From: JAOAPY01 sp041492185
GTDB taxonomy: Bacteria > Acidobacteriota > Blastocatellia > Pyrinomonadales > Pyrinomonadaceae
NCBI GenBank assembly: GCA_041492185.1
Contig: JBGPWL010000006.1
Span: forward strand, 26,477 to 90,476
Direction of reading: 5' to 3'
Length of the DNA: 64,000 bases
Under the pieces are notes generated by a model. That model had not been told where the DNA came from, ran no database searches, and was given only the letters and a program-made list of their open reading frames with translations. How positions within the stretch are numbered: the stretch's first letter is position 1; every line of letters begins with the position of its first letter. This document shows, piece by piece, positions 24,301 to 32,035 of the stretch. Position numbers and translations under genes: made by a program.

Positions 24301-25179
24301 GATGCCGCGGTTGGCCAGAACCTGTTCTTCAATCCGCAGTATGGCGCTCTTTCGGCTTATAGCAGCGTCGCAAGGTCCTGGTACCACGCCGGCACGCTCT
24401 CGATTCGTGAGCGTCTTGGCTCCCACTTTACCTTGGATTTTAATTATTCGCTCGCGCATTCGACGGATGACGCTTCCGGTCTGCAAACCAGCGGCGGCTA
24501 CGGCGCTGCGTTTATCTTGAACCCGATCCTGCAGCGACAGTCATACGCCAACTCTGACTTCGACTTCCGGCACATCATCAACATGAATTCAGTTTGGGAA
24601 ATGCCGTTTGGTCGCGGTCGTCATTTCTTTGGCAATGCAGGCAAGGCTCTGAACGCCGCTATCGGCGGTTGGCAGCTCGCCAGTGTTTTCCGTTGGAACT
24701 CAGGTGTCCCCGTAGGCGCTCCTTATGATGACGCTCGCTGGGCCACGAACTGGAACGTGCAGAGCAACGCCATTCGGATCGTATCGGGACTCCAGGCATG
24801 TCCGGATCGCGGCGGTCTGGTTGCGCCGAAACTATTCGGCTGCAATCCGAAGGGGATCTACGACAGCTTCCGCAACGCCCGTCCCGGTGAAGCGGGTGAC
24901 CGCAATGTGTTCAGGCTGCCGGGTTACATGGCCCTTGACATGGGGCTGTCGAAGGAGTTTGCGCTGCCCTGGAGCGAGAAACAGAAACTGCAACTCAGGT
25001 TCGAGGCGTTCAATGTTACGAACACCCAGCGCATGGGCACGCTCGATGGCAGCCGCACCGGTTTCGGTATCGGCATCGATCCCTTCAACGGATCAACGCC
25101 GCCGACCAATTGGTCGAACTTTACCGGCATTCAGGGCCAGCCACGCGAGATGCAGTTTGGCTTCCGTTTCATTTTCTAA
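21376..25179 (+). CDS. Oar-like TonB-dependent receptor with carboxypeptidase-like N-terminal domain
   Basis: ATG 21376 is preferred (GGAGG 21366-21370, 5-nt spacing) over an in-frame ATG at 21334. The 1267-residue product has a signal peptide ending near AFAQ and a carboxypeptidase-regulatory-like beta-sandwich (~30-110; SVRGTVKDPQGNVVAGATV). A plug domain (~120-260; DGVDINESQTNSIGAVQDN) and a long beta-barrel ending in RFIF follow. Oar-like receptors of Acidobacteriota are thought to import polymers or oligomers through the outer membrane. Two exported TPR paralogues follow on the same strand. Expression may be controlled through the hairpin-bearing leader. Confidence 0.9.
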   Translation: MKRQSFLRSRVVLTLSGLLVLLLFSTVAFAQDTSSVRGTVKDPQGNVVAGATVTLINPSTNASRTTTTRDTGAYSFDAVEPGDYRMEVEAKGFKKLVVTAVHALIAKPTPVDVQLEIGNLTESVTVAAGTAELLVNRDDATLGNNFVNKQITQLPLSAKNVISLLTLQPGVTRGGSVTGARSDQSNVTLDGVDINESQTNSIGAVQDNPTTAQLPTSNTVLRLNSEAIEEFRVTTANANATQGRSSGAQVSIVSRSGNNEWHGSAFEFYRSKGLAANDFFNNRSKVAKPQLIRHAFNASVGGPVIKDKAFFYFSFEGRRQLSQTSVVRTVPLASMGLGQLRYANTAGGITTLSTAQLNTAFPAVGMNPVGIAALAQAAAKYPANDFTTGDSTSPSDLKNTAGFRFNAATPVALNQHWGNFTFNLSKNQQLSVRAVVQYDKTSLAPAFPDAPRPGVWSHPWGLAVGHTWTINDHMVNTLHYGYTREAFTTQGDSSDNAISFRFVFSPLNFSRSLERKTPVQNITDDLSWNRGNHTWGFGANIRIIRNSNTSFSNAFDNAIANPSFYSGGAGNSLSTPVQNFAIANGLPGISGSRAGVQNAVSALIGRFSQYTANFTFGHDGSLLSAGTPTKRIFATEEYDGYIQDVWKFRSNLTFTLGLRYGLSRPVYEQNGFELRSNISFTDYFAKRLAGAKAGVPFFDPVTFNLSGPANNATPLYDWDKNNFQPRVAVAWSPRFKSGLLAKLFGRHDESVFRGGFSITNDQYGEQLAVNFDLANAVGFVSNFTTSANTFCTNNVACAAPLFTGYGTAVRPLPKIIVPAKLTFPSQQPADGSRRIETSFDSKLVAPINYSWNFTYERQLPKGFVVQAAYLGRHASHLIATRDVMALNNLVDPKSGMDWYTASGILEKLRAAGTPVAAVQTIPYFQNLFPANLAALLNANYWGGNVISTTYNQTQAVYAMGFEQFDNDWTDTQDGLDAAVGQNLFFNPQYGALSAYSSVARSWYHAGTLSIRERLGSHFTLDFNYSLAHSTDDASGLQTSGGYGAAFILNPILQRQSYANSDFDFRHIINMNSVWEMPFGRGRHFFGNAGKALNAAIGGWQLASVFRWNSGVPVGAPYDDARWATNWNVQSNAIRIVSGLQACPDRGGLVAPKLFGCNPKGIYDSFRNARPGEAGDRNVFRLPGYMALDMGLSKEFALPWSEKQKLQLRFEAFNVTNTQRMGTLDGSRTGFGIGIDPFNGSTPPTNWSNFTGIQGQPREMQFGFRFIF

Positions 25180-25204
25180 CTTGGGTCCAGACTCAGGTCT
25201 TTCA

Positions 25205-25236
25205 ATGCGGGTTGGAGCCTCGGCTTCAACCCGCAT
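25205..25236. terminator. 15-bp hairpin after the receptor gene
   Basis: ATGCGGGTTG pairs with CAACCCGCAT around an inner GAGCC/GGCTT stem, 25 nt after the receptor stop codon. It has no T-run, so it may act as a weak terminator or 3' stabiliser. Confidence 0.4.
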
Positions 25237-25315
25237 CTCATATGTGATGAGCCTGCGCTGGGCATCGGTTAGAAGATAAGCCGAGACTTTCAAGGAGTTT
25301 CTTCATCCAAACGTT

Positions 25316-26326
25316 ATGAGAAATAAACACAAGAGTTTTCTTCGCTTGTTGGTTCCGTTGCTTGTGCTTTTCGCTTCTGGCAGCTCGCTCGCTCAGCGCG
25401 GTGTTCCCCCGGTTTCCAGATCGGCCGGCTTCTCTGTCTTCGGTGATGTCGAGGTAACCGGAACTGGCGTTGAAGAAAAACCGCTGACCTTTGACCTGAT
25501 ACTTTATTCGCGCACCGGAGTAATTATCGATCGCCAAAGAGTTGGCAGCAAAGGGCGCTACCGTTTCAACAACGTTCCAACCGGGGACTATGACATCGTT
25601 GTTGAGTTTGAAAGTACCGAGGTCTCGCGCACGCACATCAAGCTTACCGGAATGCTGACCGACTATCGTCAGGACATTGCTCTCGAGTGGCGCGGAGGTC
25701 CGGCTAAACCCAAACCCGCGACGATCTCAGCCGAAGATGCTTACGATCGCAGAGGGGCTAACAAGGATAGATTTGAAAAAGCCCAGGAGGCGTTCGACAA
25801 GAAGGAATACGAGAAGGCCGTAGCCCTTCTTACACAAATCGTGACGGAGGATCCCCAGGACTTTCAGGCATGGTCCGAGCTGGGCACGGTTCATTTGGTC
25901 CAGAAGAACTTTGCCGAAGCGGAGAAAGCGTACGTGCGTGCAACGGAAGTGCGACCAACATTCTTTCGCGCGCTTTTGAATCTTGGCCGATTACGTCTGC
26001 AGCAGAAGAACTATGAAGGCGCAATCACCGTGCTGGATCAAGCAGTAACGGTTCAACCGAAATCCGCGGAAGCCAATTTTTTTCTGGGTGAAGCCTATCT
26101 GCAGATCAAGAAAGGTTCCAAGGCAGTTAATTATCTCTATGAGGCGCTCAAACTGGATCCGGTTGGGATGGCCGATGCCCACTTGCGACTGGCCGCGCTC
26201 TACAATGGCGCCGGCATGAAGAGCAAGGCGGCCACCGAATATGAGGAGTTTCTCAAGAAGAAGCCGAACTACGCCGACCGGAAAAAGCTTGAAGAGTACA
26301 TCGCCGCGAATAAGGCCACGCCGTAA
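25316..26326 (+). CDS. Exported beta-sandwich plus TPR protein (paralogue 1)
   Basis: A 336-residue protein: signal peptide, then a carboxypeptidase-like beta-sandwich (~35-125; GRYRFNNVPTGDYDIVVEFE), a linker, and about four TPR units (~160-330; AWSELGTVHLVQKNFAEAEK, AHLRLAALYNGAGMKSKAA). It shares the N-terminal fold type with the Oar-like receptor just upstream and the whole plan with the next gene. Periplasmic; a scaffold or receptor-partner role is inference. An AAGGAG is ~17 nt before the ATG, farther than usual. Confidence 0.8.
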   Translation: MRNKHKSFLRLLVPLLVLFASGSSLAQRGVPPVSRSAGFSVFGDVEVTGTGVEEKPLTFDLILYSRTGVIIDRQRVGSKGRYRFNNVPTGDYDIVVEFESTEVSRTHIKLTGMLTDYRQDIALEWRGGPAKPKPATISAEDAYDRRGANKDRFEKAQEAFDKKEYEKAVALLTQIVTEDPQDFQAWSELGTVHLVQKNFAEAEKAYVRATEVRPTFFRALLNLGRLRLQQKNYEGAITVLDQAVTVQPKSAEANFFLGEAYLQIKKGSKAVNYLYEALKLDPVGMADAHLRLAALYNGAGMKSKAATEYEEFLKKKPNYADRKKLEEYIAANKATP

Positions 26327-26417
26327 GCTCGAATGGATCGAGGGCCACGCGCGGCGCACATGTAGGGGCATTCCGGATACCATTACACTTTCAAAAACGT
26401 TGATTGATTTCTTTTGC

Positions 26418-26447
26418 GGGCTGGGCCTTAATGGTCAGCCCTTTTTT
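26418..26447 (+). terminator. Rho-independent terminator between the TPR paralogues
   Basis: GGGCTGGGCC-ttaat-GGTCAGCCC followed by TTTTTT (26442-26447): a GC-rich stem-loop and a six-T tail. It lies between the two TPR paralogues, so they are not one simple transcript. Confidence 0.75.
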
Positions 26448-26485
26448 GTGACGCCGTGCGCTTGTTCTGCTAGCATGAGGTACGA

Positions 26486-27481
26486 ATGAGTCACGCTTTT
26501 CGGAACCTAATAGCTTTCGCTTTGCTGCTGTCCTTTGGGCTGTTTGGAGAAGCACGGCCACAAGCCGGCGGCAACCGTTCGATTTTCGGAGACTTGAGGG
26601 TCGATGAAAGCAAAGTCAGCGGCGTTAAGACCATAAGCTTTGAAGTAATTCTCTACAGCCAGGGCGGAATGCGGCTGGATCATCAGTGGGTCGGTGCTAA
26701 TGGGCGCTATCGCTTCTTTGTCGTCACGGGAATCTACTATCTTGCCGTCGAAGCAGAGGGGATCGAGGTTGCTCGCCTGCGGGTCGATATGCTTTCTCCA
26801 TTGGTTACCACAATGCAGCGAGACATCGAGTTGGAATGGCGGCCGAAACCGGGCAGCGAAAAGAAAGCAAGACCTGGAGTCGTTTCTGCGGCGGATCTGT
26901 ACAAGCGCGGTGCCGCCACCGAAAAACTGTTTAGCAAGGCAGAGGAGGCGATTGACAAGAAAGACTACCATCAAGCTGTTTTGTACCTGCGACAAATCCT
27001 CGAACTCGATCCGGGTGACTATCAGAGCTGGACTGAACTGGGGACTGTCTATTTGATCGAGCAGAAAAGCGCTGACGCTGAGAATGCTTACCTGAAGGCG
27101 ATTCAGATCCAACCGGCATACCTTTTGGCGCTGATCGACCTTGGCAAACTACGACTGGGGCTCAAGAAGTTCGACGGGGCCATCGATATTCTCACTCGCG
27201 CAGTTAAGGTGAGACCGGATTCGGCGGACGCCAACTACCTGCTTGGCGAATCCTATCTCCAGATAAAAAAGGGCTCACTGGCAGTCGGCTACCTGAACGA
27301 AGCACTCAAACTCGATCCAATCGGAATGGCGGACGCGCATTTGCGTCTCGCGGCGCTTTACCACGGTGCTGGAATGAAGGACAAGGCGGCACAAGAATAC
27401 GAACAGTTTCTGAAGAAGAAACCGGATTATTCCGACCGGAAAAAACTCGCGCAGTACATTGCTGAAAATAAGAAGCACTGA
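26486..27481 (+). CDS. Exported beta-sandwich plus TPR protein (paralogue 2)
   Basis: A 331-residue paralogue of the previous gene with the same plan: signal peptide, beta-sandwich (~30-120; GRYRFFVVTGIYYLAVEAEG), linker and four TPR units (~160-325). The C-terminal motif AHLRLAALYHGAGMKDKAA is nearly identical in both. Start ATG follows GAGG by 5 nt. The terminator at 26418-26447 separates the two copies. The duplication is older than a simple recent copy, since the N-terminal domains have diverged. Role unknown, likely periplasmic. Confidence 0.8.
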   Translation: MSHAFRNLIAFALLLSFGLFGEARPQAGGNRSIFGDLRVDESKVSGVKTISFEVILYSQGGMRLDHQWVGANGRYRFFVVTGIYYLAVEAEGIEVARLRVDMLSPLVTTMQRDIELEWRPKPGSEKKARPGVVSAADLYKRGAATEKLFSKAEEAIDKKDYHQAVLYLRQILELDPGDYQSWTELGTVYLIEQKSADAENAYLKAIQIQPAYLLALIDLGKLRLGLKKFDGAIDILTRAVKVRPDSADANYLLGESYLQIKKGSLAVGYLNEALKLDPIGMADAHLRLAALYHGAGMKDKAAQEYEQFLKKKPDYSDRKKLAQYIAENKKH

Positions 27482-27483
27482 GA

Positions 27484-27519
27484 GCGAAGAGCTAAGTGCA
27501 AAGCGCGAAGAGCTAAGTG
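27484..27519. repeat. Two 15-bp direct repeats after paralogue 2
   Basis: GCGAAGAGCTAAGTG occurs at 27484-27498 and 27505-27519, period 21 bp, just before the amidohydrolase start. It belongs to the word-like repeat class seen elsewhere. Confidence 0.5.
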
Positions 27520-27532
27520 GCATAGAACGATC

Positions 27533-29092
27533 ATGATCAAAAACAAGTGGTGGACGTTTGTTGCGACTTTTCTGGTTGCAACTTTCTTTGTCTTCAAGTA
27601 TGGACCGGCTCCGTTATCTACCACTGTCAAGTCCAATGCCGCAGATGTCGTCGCCCTCACCGGTGGCACTCTGATTGACGGTTCGGGACGCGCGCCCGTT
27701 AGTGATGCGATCGTGCTCATCAAGGGAGACACGATTACCGCAGTCGGCCGGCGCGGGCAGATCAAGATTCCCGCTGGCGCGCGAGTAATTGATGCGCGCG
27801 GGTTGGTAATTGCACCGGGATTCATCGATACGCACAACCACTCTGACAGAGGACTTAGCGACGATCCGTCAGCGGCGACTCAAGTCTCGCAGGGAATCAC
27901 GACCGTGGCCGTCGGACAGGATGGTGGTTCAGAACTTCCTATCGGCGAATATCTAAGCAAGCTCGATCGCAGTCCCGTCGCGCTTAACGTAGTCACTTTC
28001 GTCGGGCATGCAAGCTTGCGTTCAAAGGTGATGGGTCAGGACACAAAGCGCCACGCGACCGACGCCGAAATCGAAAAGATGCAACAGATGGTCGAACAAG
28101 GGATGCGCGATGGCGCGTTTGGCTTATCGACTGGTTTGGAATACGAAGTCGGAAAACCAGCGACCACCGAAGAAGTAATCGCATTGGCGAAGGTCGCCGG
28201 CCGTTTTGGCGGCATCTACATCAGCCACGTGCGCGACGAGGCGGACAAAGTTTTCGAGGCTTTTGCTGAACTCATTCGCATTGGCAAAGAAGCTCATCTG
28301 CCCGCGCAGATTTCACACATCAAACTCGGCACAGTTAGCGTGTGGGGCCGCGCGCGCGAAGCCGTCGCGCTGATAAATCGCGCCCGCAAGAACGGCCAGG
28401 ACGTAACGGCAGATTGTTATCCGTACGATGCCTGGAGCTCGACGATTCGCGTTCTGATTCCCAGCGGTCGGCATGATGATCCAAAAGATGTCGCGCAGGG
28501 ACTGGCTGATGTGGGCGGCGCGGGCAACATCACCATTGTCAGTTGTCGAGCGCATCCCGATTACGAATTCAAGACGCTTGAAGAGATCGCGCGTCAACAG
28601 AACGTCACGTCGGTCGATCTCTACATGGCCATAGTGCGTGATGGCGGGGCGGGCGTCGTTTGTCATTCGATGAAAGACGAAGACATTCGCACTTTTTACC
28701 AGCAGCCCTGGGTGATGGTCAGCAGCGATGGCGGCATCGGTTCACGTCATCCGCGCGGCGCGGGAACATTTCCGCGCGTGCTCGGGCGGTTCGTGCGCGA
28801 GCAGCACTGGCTCACACTGACCGAAGGCGTACGTAAGATGACTTCGCTGCCGGCGTGGAGGTTGAGCTTGAAAGATCGTGGGCTGATTCGCCCGGGCTAC
28901 AAGGCAGACATTGTGTTGTTTGATCCCGATCGGGTCATTGACCGATCCACTTTCCAGCAGCCACAGTTGATCTCTGACGGAATCAGCCGCGTTCTTGTTA
29001 GTGGCGTTGAGGTCTGGCGTGATGGCGCGGCGACTGGCAGCAGGCCCGGGCGCGCGTTGCGACACGCAAGCAACGTCTCAGGCAAACACTAG
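27533..29092 (+). CDS. N-acyl-D-amino-acid deacylase / D-aminoacylase
   Basis: A 519-residue amidohydrolase with an N-terminal signal or anchor (VATFLVATFFVFKYG). The beta-sandwich start GGTLIDGSGRAPVSDA is followed by the metal-binding DTHNHSD motif (~102), GLSTGLEYEVG (~205), a metal-site His in ISHIKLGT (~265), and SSDGGIGSRHPRGAGTFPR (~400) at the active site. This is the D-aminoacylase / N-acyl-D-amino-acid deacylase layout. The enzymes release D-amino acids from N-acylated forms. A VanX-like D,D-dipeptidase lies ~3 kb downstream, fitting D-amino-acid salvage (inference). No Shine-Dalgarno is obvious. Confidence 0.85.
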   Translation: MIKNKWWTFVATFLVATFFVFKYGPAPLSTTVKSNAADVVALTGGTLIDGSGRAPVSDAIVLIKGDTITAVGRRGQIKIPAGARVIDARGLVIAPGFIDTHNHSDRGLSDDPSAATQVSQGITTVAVGQDGGSELPIGEYLSKLDRSPVALNVVTFVGHASLRSKVMGQDTKRHATDAEIEKMQQMVEQGMRDGAFGLSTGLEYEVGKPATTEEVIALAKVAGRFGGIYISHVRDEADKVFEAFAELIRIGKEAHLPAQISHIKLGTVSVWGRAREAVALINRARKNGQDVTADCYPYDAWSSTIRVLIPSGRHDDPKDVAQGLADVGGAGNITIVSCRAHPDYEFKTLEEIARQQNVTSVDLYMAIVRDGGAGVVCHSMKDEDIRTFYQQPWVMVSSDGGIGSRHPRGAGTFPRVLGRFVREQHWLTLTEGVRKMTSLPAWRLSLKDRGLIRPGYKADIVLFDPDRVIDRSTFQQPQLISDGISRVLVSGVEVWRDGAATGSRPGRALRHASNVSGKH

Positions 29093-29144
29093 ACAGGCGT
29101 TAGTCCTTTGCGACCTTTGCGAAATCCTGCGCGCACTTTGCGTT

Positions 29145-29987
29145 TCAAACCGCCGATTTGGCCAGGCTCAACAAATAGACACCCACGCTCTTCTCCCCAA
29201 TCAGATAGAACTCTTCAACGAAAAAACCGGCGGCCATTGATCTCGTAAATGCGTTGCGCGTTGCCTCACGCCAGCGGATAGCGAGCTCAACATCTTTCTG
29301 CAAGAGCGCGTTGATGTTCTCCGGAATCTCGATCGCGAGAAGTCGCTCGTCCGATATCTTTTCGTTGCCGGTAACCGGTTCTTCATTCTCGCCGACACGA
29401 ACGATTGCGGGAATCTCATTGAGCGCAGCCCATTCTGATCGCGCCGCGCTTGCAATTCGCTCTTTCACGCGCGCGCTGTCCAGCAGCCAAGTGACCCACA
29501 GCCTGTCAGTCCCCGTGCTGTGCAGAAAACTCGTCGTCTCGCCGTAATAGTCCACGCGGTAGCGATCGGCAATCACGCCCAGCTTGCCAAAGTTGAGATG
29601 CGCATTGAGCGACTGCAACGGATCAAACGTCCAGGTTATGGTGTCGATACCACTTGCCAGCGCCCGCTCTCGTTGCGCGAGTTTGAGTTTGTAGCCGAGA
29701 CCATGCGAACGATATTCAGGACTGACTGCCAGCATATCGGAATGTAAAATGATGCGCCCGTTTTCATAACCGGGGAAGCCAAACACGAAGCCGATCATTC
29801 GGTCTCCGTCAAAAGCGCCAATCAAAACTCCGCCTACCTCGCGCATCGGAATCAATGCCAGGGTGGGAAAGACCTCGCGATCGTCTACGCCCCAAACTTC
29901 TTTCTGCAATTCCTCAACCGCGCGCAGTTCGGCAATGCCTTCGATATCGCGAATCTCGATTGCGGCTTGGGCGTTGCTACTGGCCAT
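29145..29987 (-). CDS. GNAT-fold acetyltransferase, COG3375-like
   Basis: A 280-residue protein with a GNAT core in the first ~150 residues. Signs are FPTLALIPMREVGGVLIGAF, FVFGFPGYENGRIILHSDML and the acetyl-CoA-binding R/Q-x-x-G-x-G/A equivalent SPEYRSHGLGYKLKLAQRE (~95). The longer C-terminal part (~150-280) matches the larger GNAT proteins of the COG3375 type rather than simple ~150-residue acetyltransferases. Substrate unknown. Divergent from the DUF4097 gene. Confidence 0.75.
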   Translation of the reverse strand: MASSNAQAAIEIRDIEGIAELRAVEELQKEVWGVDDREVFPTLALIPMREVGGVLIGAFDGDRMIGFVFGFPGYENGRIILHSDMLAVSPEYRSHGLGYKLKLAQRERALASGIDTITWTFDPLQSLNAHLNFGKLGVIADRYRVDYYGETTSFLHSTGTDRLWVTWLLDSARVKERIASAARSEWAALNEIPAIVRVGENEEPVTGNEKISDERLLAIEIPENINALLQKDVELAIRWREATRNAFTRSMAAGFFVEEFYLIGEKSVGVYLLSLAKSAV

Positions 29988-30135
29988 ACGCAGATTATCC
30001 CTGAACTCGCGCGAAACTTCACGAATTAGCGCGCCTGCCTCATACTAAGAGAAAACGGAGGAACCAAATCCGCTGCATTTACGTTAGAGAGTTGGAGATT
30101 CATTTCCGGAACAATTCGAAAGCTGGAGAAAAACT

Positions 30136-30993
30136 ATGAAGCGCGTCCTGTTGGTAATTGCTCTCGTGATCGTTGCCGCTATCGCCGGCATTGTTCGTTC
30201 ACACACTCACATCAGCCGGAACGGACTTCGATTCAGCGTTTCTCAGAATCCGTCGGGCGGTGAGGCCCGCGACGAGATTCGCAAAACCTTTGATCTAACG
30301 CCGGGCGCGCGCGTCTCAGTATCCGGCATCAACGGCGCGGTCAATGTCGAAACAGCGGACATAAAGACCGCGGAAGTTTACATCTTGCGCACGGGCGAAA
30401 CGGAATCGCTTAATCTGCGCAAGGTTGTGATCGAGAATTCGAGCAACAGTCTGTCAATCCGCACCGAGAGAGGCGATGTCGGTTTCTTTGAACGGCTGTT
30501 CGGTAGGAATCCCAGGGAACAAGTCACACTCAAGCTTCCGCGCCACGTCTCGTTGGTGGCAAAGGGAGTAAATGGTTCTGTGATTGTTGGCGACCTCGAT
30601 GGATCGGTGGAAGTGTCGGGCGTCAACGGCAAGGTCCAGGTAGGTCAGGCAACGGGCTCGGCCGAGTTTCGCGGTATCAATGGAAATATTTCCGTGGCCC
30701 TCAAACAGCTCGACACAGGCGGAGTCAGCATCCGAGGCATCAACGGCAACATCGAGCTTCGTCTGGCTGAGGGACTCAATGCGGACCTCGACGCGCACGG
30801 CATGAATGGCAGCGTTCACTCTGAAATCGCGGATGTGGTGGTCGATAAGAGCGAGCACGGCAGCAAATACTCCGCGCACATCGGCACCGGCGGCAGTCCG
30901 ATCACAGTGTCCGGCGTGAATGGGAATGTGCGTTTGACTCGTGCGGCAGCAGCGGCCGGTGCGACTGCTGAAGAATCGAAGAGCGGGAACTGA
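30136..30993 (+). CDS. Exported DUF4097 (adhesin-like beta-helix) protein
   Basis: A 285-residue protein with an N-terminal hydrophobic segment (LLVIALVIVAAIAGIV). A DUF4097-type right-handed beta-helix follows: repeated NG-containing strands (VSGINGAVNVE, VKGVNGSVIVGDLDGSVEVS, FRGINGNISV, IRGINGNIELRL, VSGVNGNVRLT). These repeats stack one strand per turn. DUF4097 proteins are usually envelope-associated and often near anti-sigma or TetR genes; none is adjacent here. GGAG sits before the ATG. Function unknown. Confidence 0.85.
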   Translation: MKRVLLVIALVIVAAIAGIVRSHTHISRNGLRFSVSQNPSGGEARDEIRKTFDLTPGARVSVSGINGAVNVETADIKTAEVYILRTGETESLNLRKVVIENSSNSLSIRTERGDVGFFERLFGRNPREQVTLKLPRHVSLVAKGVNGSVIVGDLDGSVEVSGVNGKVQVGQATGSAEFRGINGNISVALKQLDTGGVSIRGINGNIELRLAEGLNADLDAHGMNGSVHSEIADVVVDKSEHGSKYSAHIGTGGSPITVSGVNGNVRLTRAAAAAGATAEESKSGN

Positions 30994-31002
30994 GCATTTT
31001 CC

Positions 31003-31115
31003 ATTTGTCATTTGTCATTTGCCATTTGCCATTTGCGGAAGCCGAGACACCCCAAGAATTCGCAGCCGGCGATCTTCACAATGAAAAATGATAAATGAAA
31101 AATGATAAATGGAAA
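31003..31115. repeat. ATTTG/AAATG word repeats in inverted orientation
   Basis: Tandem CATTTGTCATTTGCCATTTG units (31003-31036) face GAAAAATGATAAATGAAAAA units (31082-31113). Together they form a long imperfect hairpin between two convergent genes. Confidence 0.6.
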
Positions 31116-31119
31116 AACA

Positions 31120-31797
31120 TTACCTCCCAATCTTAGAAAACTTCACATTTCCGATTCCGTACTCCTTCCAATCCTTGTAATCATAGTGCCACCATTCAGG
31201 CTCGTAGACCGCGAAGCCCTCGGCCTCCATCGCTGCGCGCAACAAGTCGCGCAAACGTTTCGTTTCAGGCGTGGCGCACGCATAGTTGATGTGCGAGCGC
31301 TCGGTCATCTCGTCATACTCGCTGGGCATCTTCACTTCAAGGCCCGTCTTCAGATCAAACAGCGACAGATCAACCGCGCAACCGCGATTGTGTCGTGAAC
31401 CCTGCTTCGGATCGGCTACGAAGATCTTCTTATCTTCCGGAGTGGCGTCCCAAAAGATCTTCGTCACGTACCACGGCCGGTAACCATCGTGAATAATCAG
31501 ACCATAGCCTTGCTTTCTGAGCGCCTGGTTCACGCGCACCAATGCTTCCGCGGCCGGGCGCTGCAAGAAAGCGCGCGCCTGTTTGTACACGGGCCGACCG
31601 AGAAAGTTGTTCTTTGTTGCGTAGCGAATGTCGAGCTTGATCGTGGGATCCAGTTTGACGAGCTCGACCAGATCACTCTGTCGAAACCTACCTGCTTCCT
31701 TGGGCGGTTGTTGCTGAGCAGATAAGAGAGAACAGAGGATCAGAACAAAAAGTAACGAGACGAGTCTGCGACGAAGAGTCATGGTACCTCCCCACAA
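31120..31797 (-). CDS. VanX-like D-alanyl-D-alanine dipeptidase (M15 family)
   Basis: A 225-residue zinc peptidase with a signal peptide. Zinc and catalytic residues of the VanX/DdpX family are visible: SRHNRGCAVDLSLF (His and Asp ligands, ~135), EPEWWHYDY (catalytic Glu and third ligand His, ~200), and the substrate Arg region IIHDGYRP (~105). These enzymes cut D-Ala-D-Ala. With a signal peptide and no van genes nearby, cell-wall dipeptide salvage is more likely than vancomycin resistance. Convergent with the DUF4097 gene across an inverted repeat. Confidence 0.9.
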   Translation of the reverse strand: MWGGTMTLRRRLVSLLFVLILCSLLSAQQQPPKEAGRFRQSDLVELVKLDPTIKLDIRYATKNNFLGRPVYKQARAFLQRPAAEALVRVNQALRKQGYGLIIHDGYRPWYVTKIFWDATPEDKKIFVADPKQGSRHNRGCAVDLSLFDLKTGLEVKMPSEYDEMTERSHINYACATPETKRLRDLLRAAMEAEGFAVYEPEWWHYDYKDWKEYGIGNVKFSKIGR

Positions 31798-31822
31798 AAG
31801 GAGTCGTAGCTTGAAAAGTATT

Positions 31823-31987
31823 GCGGCTCCGCCGTCCGATGTGCGGAAAGGCTCAGCCTTTCCGACTCAATTCACTTTCTTTCAAGGAGGCTGCGCCTCC
31901 AATTCTGTTCGAGGCATAGCCTCTCACAATTCCGAGCCGGCCTGCCGGAAAGGCACAGCCTTTCCGCACATCAGGCGGCAGAGCCGC
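31823..31987. repeat. Large palindrome made of stacked small hairpins
   Basis: Arms 31823-31864 and 31946-31987 (42 bp each) match as inverted repeats with about five mismatches. Between and inside them sit hairpins with triloops: GGAAAGGC-tca-GCCTTTCC, GGAGGC-tgc-GCCTCC, GAGGC-ata-GCCTC, GGAAAGGC-aca-GCCTTTCC and GCGGC-aga-GCCGC. It lies between the 5' end of the dipeptidase gene and the 3' end of the BNR-propeller gene. Confidence 0.75.
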
Positions 31988-32035
31988 ATCGTCCTTTCGA
32001 CTTCGAAAGTGTGGTGAAGCCTTTTCAACGGATGT

